In this document: one piece after another, positions 35,568 to 47,500 of the stretch
How the letters are laid out: every line of letters starts with the position of its first letter
Numbering within the stretch: the stretch's first letter is position 1
Source: Shimia sp. Alg240-R146
Lineage (GTDB): Bacteria; Pseudomonadota; Alphaproteobacteria; Rhodobacterales; Rhodobacteraceae
Assembly: GCF_947331465.1 (NCBI RefSeq)
Contig: NZ_CAMZOK010000002.1
Coordinates: 992,001-1,056,000 of the forward strand
Direction: 5' to 3'
DNA: 64,000 bases
Position numbers and translations under genes: made by a program
Notes under the pieces: model-generated
The model's input: the letters and a program-made list of their open reading frames with translations, nothing else
Database searches by the model: none
Told to the model about the DNA's origin: nothing

Positions 35568-38500
35568 TCAAAACTCTATGCTGGCGCCTACGGCCAAAGT
35601 GACCGTTGGAGACGGATCTGCTGTGGTCTGCGTTACAAAGAGGTCGAAATCAAACTGGGCATTGCCGCGTCGCACATCAAGACCAACCCCGATCGCCCCG
35701 CGGGTACTGTCTGTCCTCTTTTGTCTCAAAGTGTAGACGGTCGCCGGGTCGTCCAAATAGTAAATGCCTTGCTGGTACCCGCCTCGATAGTCATGACCAA
35801 TTTCGGCCTGAATCTCACCAATCATCGAACCCCAGGGTCGTACAATTATCCGTCGCATTTTCAAACCTACGGCCAGTCTTTGGACCGTCTGATCAGATTG
35901 TGAATATCCCAAGGCAAAAGGCCCCGCCCCACCCTCTTGGTAGCTGTCCAAATTGGTCCGTCGCCAATCGTAGCGCAAATACGGTGACAGGATCGTTTGA
36001 GACTCCAAAGTGTAATCACCTGAAAGCTTCATGGAGAGGAAACTGTTATTCCCGCTTCGGTTTGAAAATTCGGTAATGCCCGTCGTCGCATCCACCCTCG
36101 TATCTGAATAGCGCAATTCGCCGTGCCCTATCGTTCCATCAAGGTAAAATGTGTCCTGAAACTTCAAGGAAAAATAGCCAGCCAGCGAATGAGCGTCAGC
36201 CTCGGAATACGTTCCCAACGATCCAATTCGAGCGGCAGCGGCAGCGTGAGAATAAGCAACACCAGCGAAAAGATTGTCATTGATTTTAAAGTCAATTCCA
36301 AAGCTATGACTGCTTTGCGTCTCATCATCGGCTTCGGTATATTCTCCCTCAATCCAGACCCCAAGATCGTTACAGTTATCTTCGAAACCAAGGCAATTCA
36401 GTTTGTAGTGAAGAGTTTCGGTACGGCGAAGTATGTTGCGGCTGAACCCGTCTGAAATTCGCATCGACATACCAAATTGTTTCTCGATCAGGTCGGCGAT
36501 ATCCGGATCAGTTGTCGGATCGGGTCGGCGATCTTCAATGACGAAACTATAGTTGATGAGCCCTGTGTTGCCCTCGCTGTCAATCACACCAATCGAAATG
36601 TTGAAATCACCATCATTTTCAGGTGTACCCGACAGAAGTCCTTCCGCCCCCAAAGTCAAACCAGTGGGCAAGACTCCACTTTCCAGAGTAAACTGATAAA
36701 CCCCGCTTCCGCCATCTGCCGACAACTGTTGGCTATATTCTTCAAATTTGGAGCCACTTGGCAACACATCCGGAGAGATATCCAAAATCCCTAGCGCCGG
36801 ATCTATCTCTAATGAATAGGATGCAACACCAGTGTTGCCTACTGAATCCACCACAGCAACTGTCACAGCAAAAGTTCCGGTTTCGAGTGGTGCACCTTGC
36901 AGAACACCAGCAGACGTCAGGTCTATTCCGTCCGGTAGCGCTCCGGCTGATAAGGTGAATGTGTAATTTCCGTTGCCCCCACTCGCAGTCAAAACCTCGC
37001 TGTAAGGCTCGCCGTAGGTACCTTCCGTCAGTGCGGCTGGCGAAATGGTCAACAATCCGTCCACAGATGCGATTAGCAACACATAGTCACGGCTGCCCGT
37101 GTTGCCCGACCCATCGATAACGTCAGCGGTAAATTCGAAACTCCCGGTGTCCTCTGGCGTGCCGGTTAACGTCCCATCTGATGCCAGATCAAGCCCCAAA
37201 GGCAAATCGCCACTTCCAACCGAGAATGAATAATTTCCATCACCGCCTGAGGCCGAAAGGCTCGCTGCGTAGAGAGAACCATATGTTCCATCTGACAGCG
37301 TCTCAGGTGAAATTGTCAAAACCGCTGCTGGCAAAATCCGAACAACAACCTGTTGCGAACCAGTATTTGATTGTCCATCAATTACATCAATCCGGATATT
37401 GAAGTCCCCAGTCTCGGTCGGAGTACCGGCTAATTCACCATCACTTTGCAGACTCACGCCAGTCGGGAGATCACCAGTTCCGAGGCTGTAACTGTAATTT
37501 CCGTCGCCTCCAGCGGTCTCAAATTTAAGGCTGAACGGAGAACCATAGGCACCCGCCGGCAAATCGTCCGGCGATACATCCAAATCATCAACCGGTTCAA
37601 CGACAAGGGTATAGGATTGGCTGCCCGTGTTGCCCACAGAATCCGTTACTCGAGCCACCAATTGAAATGAGCCAGTCAAAACCGGGATGCCAAAAAAGAC
37701 CTCATCGCCGTCAGACAAGCTGCCTATATTCCTAGACAGCCCGTCTTGAAATACGCGGTCAGCACTCGCAGCGACGACGTCTTGGACTTCAAAAGTATAG
37801 GGAGCAACACCAAAGCCCGTGCTCAACACCACGCTATAAAATGATCCATAGCGCGCTGTCGGCAATGTGGAGGGCGTTATAGGGAGCCCATTCTCAACCG
37901 GCAAAATAACCAGCGTAAAGTTCTGCGTGCCAGAATTGCCCTCTTCGTCGAAAACTTGGACATCAAAAGGAAATGGCCCCGCCTCAAGAGGAAGGCCAGA
38001 TATCTCGCCACCCGGACTTAGCGTCAAACCAGAGGGCAAATTCCCAGATGAGACGCCATAGACGTAAGATCCAGCCCCTCCAGTCGTATTCAGAGAAACG
38101 GAATAACTATTTGCATAGGTGCCATCCGGCAAACTCGTCGGAGTAATGCTTAGATCGGTGCGTGCCGTAATTCTAACCGAATAAGTACGCTGGCCCGTGT
38201 TGCCTTGACCGTCCTGGGCCGAGACTGAGAAATTGAAATCTCCATTGCGTGTGGGCACACCGGTCAACGCACCCCCTGCGGCCAACGCAAGGCCATCAGG
38301 CAAATCGCCGGATGTCAGTGAGAACGTATAGTTCCCATCGCCGCCTGTCGCGCTCAAGTTTTGCGAATAGGCATCTCCAAATACACCGTCTGCGAGGTCG
38401 CTAGGCTGAATTACGAGATCGGTAACTTCATTGATGATCAATGTATAGCTGTGGGATCCGGTGTTTCCTTCATCGTCGGTGACATTCAATGTGAACGGGA

Positions 38501-41500
38501 AACTTCCCGTCTCCGTCGGAAGGCCTGTCAGCTCCCCTGCCGGCGTTGCACTTCGGGCAACGTATCCTATTCCGTTAGGCAATGTGCCGGTTAAGGTCAT
38601 TGTATAAGGCGCGGCACCGCCGTCGTTAAAGAACTGAACAGAGTAAGCTTGGCCAAAGGTGCCTTCAGGAATACTTACCGGTGTGATGTCAACGAGACCA
38701 ACTTGCGGCAAGACGGTCAGCGTCAACGCTTGTGTGCCTTCATTGCCCTGACCATCCTGAACAAAGGCATCAAAGCTAAACACCCCTGTTTCCAATGGTG
38801 TTCCGGACAGGCTCCCATCAATTGCAAGCCCAACCCCAGCCGGCAAGTCCCCACTCGCCTTTGCGAAAACATAATTTCCATCGCCGCCAGTCGCACTAAG
38901 CGCTTGCGAATAGGCAGCGCCATAGCTGCCGTTTGGCAATGTATTTGGCAAAATCTCCAAATCTGTGTCTGGATCCACCCTCAACGAATACGATCGAGTA
39001 CCTGAGTTGGCCTGTGTGTCGGTCACTTGCACGGAAAACTCAAAGGTTCCGGTTTCCGCAGGCGTACCGGAAAGAGTGCCGTCCAAAGCCAATACAACGC
39101 CACTAGGAAGGCTTCCGCTGACTGCATGGAACTCATAGCCGCCCGCGCCGCCAGTTGCCGTCAACGTCTGCGTGAACCCTGTACCGTAGGTGACGGGGCT
39201 CAATGATGCTGGTGAAATCTCCAAAGTGTCGATCGTCTGAATATCGAGCGTGTAACTTCGGGTGCCGGAGTTGCCCTCTGCATCAGTCACCACCACACTG
39301 ACCGGAAATTGACCCGTTTCGATTGGAATACCCGAAATACGACCCGAAATTCCGGAAGCCGCAGCATCAAAAACCAATCCTGACGGCAAGGTGCCAGTCA
39401 TGACCGAAGTATAGGGCTCCACCCCGCCGCTGCCTTGGATCAACGCGACATATGCGGTGCCGAAGCTACCTGTTGGCAAGTCTGCCGGAATAACCTCAAT
39501 CAGGCCTGACACAGGATTCACCACCAAAGTGTACCCAATCGTTCCAGAGTTGTTTTGCCCATCGACCACGGAAACCTGGAACGCAAAACTCCCTGTTTGT
39601 GACGGTGTCCCTGACAGCCCACCTGCTACCGACAACGTTATCCCTGCCGGCAAACTTCCTGAAATAACATAGAACTCATAGGTCCCGTCTCCTCCGGATG
39701 CAGTCAACGTTTGGGAATAACTTGCGCCAAAATCAACCGCAGGCAAACTTGCCGGCGCAATGGCCAGATTGGTGAGCGATTGTATAGCGAACGAAAAGTT
39801 TTGCTTACCTATATTGGACTGCTCATCAATCACCGTGACCTCAAAATTGAAGCTTCCAGTTTCAATTGGCGTTCCGCTCAACTCCCCGCTGGCCGACAAG
39901 CTGAGTCCGTCGGGCAAAACACCTTCGGTCACACTAAATTCATAAGCGGGCACGCCTCCGGACGCCGTGAGTGTTTGAGTATACGGCGTTCCGAAAACGC
40001 CATCGGTCAAAGCACTCGGGGTAATGTTCAGAGTTGTGATCGGTGCCACGGTCCAAGAATAAGACCGCTGACCTGTGTTGCTTTGCCCGTCCTGAGCACC
40101 AATTTCGAATTCGAAACTGCCGGTTTCCTGTGGATCGCCGCCCAACAAACCCGTCGCCCCGTCAAAAGCCATACCGGCGGGTAAATCGCCGGTTAGCGTA
40201 TAGGAGTAGGCCCCGTCCCCTCCTGTTGCGATGAATAAACCGATATAAGTTGTGCCAAATTGACCGTCCGCGAGAGTCGAAGGCGCAATCGTCAACAGGC
40301 CCGATACCGCACGAATTTCGATTGTATAGACAAGGCCGCCGGTGTTCGCCTGTCCATCTTCTACTGCGACAGTGAAATTGAAGATGCCGGTCACAGTAGG
40401 TGCCCCTGACAGCGCGCCATTCGATGCAAGGCTCAACCCATCAGGCAATGCACCGGAGGATATAGAGAAACTGTAGTTTCCGTCGCCACCTGACGCGGTC
40501 AGAGCCTCTGCATAGGCCACGCCATAGTCGCCATCAGGTAACGTCGCTGGCAAAACGGTAAGTGATGAAATGGTGTCAATTTGCAGCGCATAAAGCCGCG
40601 TACCTGTGTTGGTTTGTCCGTCTTGCACGCGTACGAGAAAATTGAACGCACCAGTTTCGGTTGGGGTTCCGCTTAGCACCCCTTGCGCCGTCAACGTCAG
40701 TCCCAAAGGCAGGCTCCCAGCTAACACATCAAACTGATATGTTCCGTCGCCTCCGCTGGCTGTTAGTGTTTCCGAGTAAGCTTCGCCATAAACACCGTCG
40801 CTTAGGCTGGCAGGTGAAATCTCCAAATTATTCACCGGCAAAACAGTCAAAGTATAGTCACGTTGGCCGGTGTTGCCGTGCACATCCGTCACTGTGACCG
40901 TGATGGGAAAATCCCCTGTTTCCGTAGGTATACCCGAAATTTTTCCGGTGGTTGTGTCGAAACTCACCCCTACAGGCAATGCTCCTGCCACCTGCCCGAC
41001 GAACGGAGCCACCCCGCCTGTGGTGTCGATGGTCACGCTGTAGCTTTGGCCATATGTGGCCTGCGACAGACTGCTTGGTGTGAGGTCAAACAAGCCATCG
41101 ACCGGATCAATGGCAAGTGTGTAACTTTGGCTTCCAGTATTGTTTTCGCTGTCCGTCACGCCGACAACAAAATCGAAACTACCTGTTTCACTTGGCGTTC
41201 CTGCCAAGGTGCCATTGGCGGCCAATGTCACGCCATTCGGCAAGTCTCCTGATGACCGTTGGAAGGTGTATCCGCCAGAGCCACCCGTCGCTGTCAGAAC
41301 CTGCGAATACGCAACAGCAAAGCTGCCACCGGGCACCGCAGTAGGAGTAATCGCAATTACATCCGCAGGCGCAACAGTCAACGCGTACGACTTGGTCCCA
41401 GTGTTGGTTTCGCTATCCGTGACCGTCACAGTAAAATTGAATTCTCCGGTCTCAGTTGGTGCCCCCGACAACTCGCCTCCTGCTGCCAGAGTCACCCCTG

Positions 41501-44500
41501 TAGGCAGCGATCCGGAACTCACCACAAAGCCATAGCCCCCGGCGCCCCCTGCGGCACCAAAGGTTTCGGTATAGTTGGTCCCGTAAACGCCATCCGCCAC
41601 CGCATCCGGTGAAATTTGCAGGTTTTCTATCGGGTTAACCACCAAAGTATACCCGCGCGATCCCGTGTTCCCATGAACATCCGTGACGACAATATTGACC
41701 GGGAAGCTCCCCACCTCAGTTGGTACACCGGAAATCTTTCCGTTGGTGGTGTTAAACGTAACCCCGCTCGGCAAACTCCCAGTAAGCGCACCGGTGAAAG
41801 GCGCAACGCCACCGGTCGTGTCGATTGTGACTTCATAAGACGCGGCATACGTGGCGTTTGGTAACGTGGTGGGGGTCAGACTGAATAGGTCCACAACTGG
41901 ATTAATGGCCAAGGGCATAGAAGCACTGCCAGTGTTGCCCTGCCCGTCCTCCACCGTCACCGTAAGGTTGAAGGTACCCGTTTCCGAAGGAATGCCGTCA
42001 ATTGCACCACTTGACTGAACCTGCATCCCATTGGGTAAGTTGCCGGATGTCTCTACGAAGTTATTGCTGCCATCGCCTCCGGTTGCTGTAAACAGATCGG
42101 CGTAGGCCACGCCATAAATTCCGTCCCCCAGTAACGTCGGAGAAACCACCAAGGTCGTCACAGGTACAATGGTCAGAGTATATGACGCGGTTCCCGTCGC
42201 GAGCAGACTGTCCACAACTTCAACAACAAAATTGAAATTGCCAGTCTCGGTCGGAGTGCCCGTCAATGTACCGTCCGCCGCCAGAGTTACACCTGTCGGC
42301 AACACCCCGGAAGCGCGCGAAAACGTGTACGGTCCAGTTCCGTCCGACGTTGAAAACACCTGTGTATAGACCGCACCATAGTCGCCATTTCCGAGTGTGT
42401 CCGGATCAATCGAAAGCGAACCAAACGCTGGCGCAATTGTAAGAGCATAATCAATTTCACCGGTGTTTCCTTGCCCGTCGACCACTTCTACCGTGAAATT
42501 TGCGGTTCCCGGCAGCCCCGACGGTATTCCTGTAATCGACAGTGCGATTGGATCAAACGTGAGCCCTGCGGGTAAGGCGCCGACGGAAATTGCGCCTGTA
42601 TAATTGCCATCCCCACCGGCAGCATTCAAAAACGCAGAGTAGACCTGTCCTGACACGCCATCGGCCAAGGCGGCCGGAGTAATATTGATTATCCCAAAGG
42701 ACGCGACAACGGCAAGGGTATACCCCTGACTGCCAGTGTTGCCTTGCCCGTCCTCAACCGAGACTGTTATCGCAAAAGATCCGGTTTCGACGGGCGTCCC
42801 GGACAGCGTCCCATTTGCCGCCAAAGTCATGCCACTTGGTAACGGCCCAGCTGCGAGCGCAAAGTTGTAGCTGCCATCCCCGCCTGTTGCTGCTAGATTT
42901 TGACTATATGCCATTCCATACGTTGCCCCAGGGATCGTCGTTGGAGAAATCGTGAGCGTTGCAACAGGATCGACAGTAATTGTGTAGGATTTGGTGCCGG
43001 TATTGAACTCGCCGTCCATCGTCAGAACCACGAAAGAAAAGTCGCCTGTTTCGGTGGGTGTTCCGGCGATTAGCCCTGAGGGACTCAGACTGACTCCCGC
43101 CGGCAGAGCTCCGGAATTCAAAGCAAATCGATAGCGTCCGTTACCACCAGAGGCCTGCAATGTCTGATTGTAGGCGGCACCGTAAATGGCATTGGGCAAA
43201 CTGTCCGGAGAAATCGCAAGTGACGTAATGGTATTCACCGACATTGTATAAGACCGAACACCTGTATTGCCCTGTCCATCGGTGGCGGTGACATCAAAGT
43301 TAAACGGTCCCGTTTGCGTGGGTGTGCCGGACAATAGCCCCCCGGCAGCCAACGTCATCCCTTGCGGCAACAGACCAGCGCTAACGGCAAAGGAGTAATT
43401 TCCGTCTCCGCCTGACGCTGAAAGTGCGCTACTGTAAGCTACGCCAAAAGTACCATCAGACACTGTTGCTGGTTGCACCACCAGCGTCGTTACAGGCGCC
43501 ACAGTCAGGCTCACGGTTTGGGTGCCGGTATTGCCTGAAGAATCTTGCACGGACAGGTCGAAACCGAACACGCCAGTTTCCAAAGGTGTGCCGCTGGCAA
43601 CTCCAGTAGATGACATTGTCACGCCTGACGGAAGGTCTCCGCTAAGCACTGCAAAGCTATAACTGCCATCGCCACCCGTGGCAGAAAAAGTTTGACTGTA
43701 GACTGCACCATAGGTTCCGCCTGTCGCTGTGGTCGGTGATATCGCCAGCGTATCGATGGTTGCGATTTTGATCGAATAGGTGCCGTCGCCGGTGTTGCCT
43801 TGCCCGTCAGTCACCTGAATAACAAAATTGAAATCGCCGGTTTGCGTCGGTGTTCCTTGCAACAAACCACCGGTCGACAGGGTAACCCCTGCCGGCAACG
43901 CCCCCGATGTCACGGCAAACCCATAGCTGCCATCGCCGCCAGTTGCGGTCAGCGTTTCGCTGTACGAGACGCCGTATTGTCCATCGTTCAAATCATCCGG
44001 CAAGATGACAAGATCGGTCACCGACGCGACATCTAACGAATACGCGATGGTGCCACTATTGCCCCATTGATCGACCACATTCACGGTCAACGGGAAAGTG
44101 CCGGTTTGAATGGGAGTGCCCGTAAACCTCGCCAGAGCCGTATCAAATGTTATTCCCGTCGGCAAAGCGCCAACCACCGCAGGTGTGTAAGGCTCGTCCC
44201 CACCAGAAAAACTCAGCGAAAGCGAATAGGATTGCCCGAACGTACTATCTGGCATCACAGCAGGCGCAATAGCTACCAGCCCGACAGCGGGATCAATTAC
44301 CAGTGTATATGAGGCGTCGCCAGAGTTTCCGCCACTGTCTGCCACCGCTACGGAAATTGGAAAGCTGCCGGTCTCCAAAGGCGTGCCGGAGAAAGCTCCA
44401 TCCGCGCTAAGAGTGATCCCGGCAGGCAATGGGCCAGATGTCAGTGCAAACGAATAAGAACCGTCCCCGCCGCTGGCCACCAGTGTTTCGGAATAGGCTG

Positions 44501-47500
44501 TCCCGTACCGGCCGGAGACAAGCGACGCCGGCGCAATGGACAAGGTGTCGATTGTTTCGATTTCAAGCGTGTAGGGCTGCATCCCGGTATTGAGCTGGCC
44601 GTCGATGACTTGAACGGAGAAATTGTATTGGCCTGCGCGCGTTGGCGTGCCTGACAGAGCGCCGTCAAGGCCAAGGCTGAGCCCCGCCGGCAAAGACCCT
44701 GATTGAACTGTGAAACTATAGCTACCGTCACCACCGCTGGAATTCAGTGTTTCGGCATATGGTGTGCCGAATGTCCCATTGGTAAGCGTGCTGGGCGTGA
44801 TAGGCAGATTGGTTATTGGATCAACAGCCAGTGTGTAGTCGATTGAACCGGTGTTTGATTGACTATCCGACACGTCCACCGTCAACGGGAAATTCCCGGT
44901 TTCGATGGGAGTTCCAGAAAACTGTAATGTGGCCGGATCAAATGTCATGCCTGCGGGCAAGGTACCGGTCAATGTCCCGGAATATGGCCCCAATCCCCCC
45001 GAGACCTGAACCGACACAGCATACGGTGCGTTGTATATCGCTGCAGGTAGCGTCGTGGGCGCCAGTTCTAGCAAACCGGCGACTGCCTCGATCTGCAATG
45101 AATAGCTTCGCGTGCCTGTATTTCCCTCTCCGTCCACGACATCGATCGTGAAATTGAACGTCCCCACAGCCGCAGGCGTGCCCGAAAGTTCGCCGGAAGA
45201 AGTTAGGCTAATGCCTTGAGGCAAAGTCCCCCCGCTCACACTGAAAAGATAATTTCCATCCCCACCAGTCACTGCTAGCTTTTGCGCATAGGCACTCCCA
45301 AACGCACCATTTGGCAAGCTCGGCGGCGCTATATCCAAAGTTGTGATCGCATTGATCCTCAGCGCATAGCCGCGCGAACCAGTGCTGCCGATAGTGTCCG
45401 TAACTGCGACATCGAAATAGAATGTCCCCGTTTGCAGTGGTATTCCAGACAAGTTGCCAGCCGCCGAAAGCGTGACACCCTCTGGCAACGCACCGCTTTC
45501 TACTGAGAATGTGTAGGCGCCATCTCCCCCACTTGCGCTCAGGAGTTGTGAATAGCTGGCTCCGAATTCACCTACAGGCAGATCCGCCGGAGAAATCTCC
45601 AAATTCGATTTCGTGTTGATCACAAGCACATAGTCTCGCGTGCCGGTGTTCCCTTGGGAATCCTCCGCCGTGACGGTCAGAGGAAAACTCCCGACTTCCG
45701 TCGGTGTGCCGCTTATTGTTCCGCCACCGAAGCTCAAACCCGCTGGCAGAGCTCCGTTCAGAAAGAAAATGTAGGGATCATCTCCGCCTGATGCCCCAAA
45801 ACTGGCCGTGTAGGCGGAGCCATATTCTCCCTCCTCCAGCGTGTCCGGCGAGATTTCCAAAGAGCCCAAATTCGGATTAACAGTCAGCGTATAATCAATT
45901 TGCCCCGTGTTTGATTGGCCATCATCCACAGCAACACGAAAATCAAAATCGCCGGTCTGCAACGGCGCGCCTGTTAATGACCCGTCGCTGGCCAAAGTTG
46001 CGCCAACAGGAAGAACGCCGCTTGCCACTGCAAAGCGATAGTTTCCGTCACCGCCATCGGCCGTCAAAGTCACGCTAATGGGGTCGGCATAGGCTACGTT
46101 GTCAAGAAAGCTGGGTTGGATCGAAAGCGTATCAATCGGATCAACGATCAAAGAATAGTTCCGAGTGCCGGTGTTACCTGCGCTGTCTTCAACCACCAAC
46201 GTCCATTCAAAATTACCTGTCTCCGTTGGGGTCCCGGACAGATCGCCCGCAGGCGTCAAAATCAATCCCGCGGGCAAACCACCGGAGACAATCGCAAACT
46301 GATATCCACCGGCCCCACCGGACGCCGTGAACTCCGCACTGAATGGATCCCCAAAACCCGTGCTGCCCAACGCCGGTGGCGCAATACTTAGCGTCGCAAT
46401 CGGCACGATCTGAAGAACGTAATCTTGTGTGCCAGTGTTGCCTTGGCCGTCTGTTACGACCACGCTTACCGGAAAATCACCATTTTCCGCTGGGATGCCG
46501 GAAATCCGACCGTTGCCTGTATCAAATGTTAGTCCCGCCGGAAGGTCACCGCTGATCACGCCAGTAAACGGAGCCAAACCACCGGTGGTGTCAATAACCA
46601 CAGAATATGACACACCGTAGGTACCCTGAGGTAATACAGGCGGCGTCAAATCAAACAGGTCTTCGACGGAAACAACCAGCCAAGAATAGCTCACAACACC
46701 TGTGTTGTTGTTGCTGTCAGTAACCAAGACCTCAAGATCAAATGTCCCGGTTTCCAGAGGCGTCCCAGACAGGGTACCGTCGCTGCTCAACGTCATACCG
46801 GCTGGAAGTGCACCGCTAGACAAAACGAACTCGTAAACGCCGTCACCACCGCTGGCCGTCAAAAGCTGAGAATAACTCTGGCCAAAGGTCGCTTGGCCCA
46901 AAGTTGCCGGTGCAATTGTCAACGTGTCGATCGTGTCGACCACCAAAACAAACGTGCGATCCCCGGTGTTGCCTTGCCCATCCTCAACAGCAACCTCGAA
47001 ATTGAATGCTCCGGTTTCTGTTGGTGTGCCGCTTATCGTCCCATCCAAGGCCAAAGAAATTCCGGCCGGAAGTGCGCCTGTCGAAAGCGTGAACTCATAA
47101 CTTCCATCGCCGCCGTCGGCAGTAAGCAGAGCACTATAGGGGACGCCCCAATCAGCGTTGTTGAGTCCTTCAGGAGAAATCTCCAAACTGTCGATTGGCG
47201 CCACGACTAACTGGTAACTTCTTGTTCCGGTGTTGCCGTGTACATCGGTAACAGTCACCGAAAAATCAAAGGTACCGGTCTCCTCAGGGATTCCGCTGAT
47301 TTTGCCCGTGGGACTGTCAAACGTGATGCCTTGAGGCAGATCGCCTGACATCGTTCCGGTATAAGGAGCAACGCCGCCTTCAGTCGACAACGTCACGGAA
47401 TATGAAACGCCGTAACTCGCTCCTGGAATTGTCTCCGGCAGCAACTCGATCAAACCGTCTACCGGATCAACGACCAAATTATACTCTTGCCGTCCGTCAT

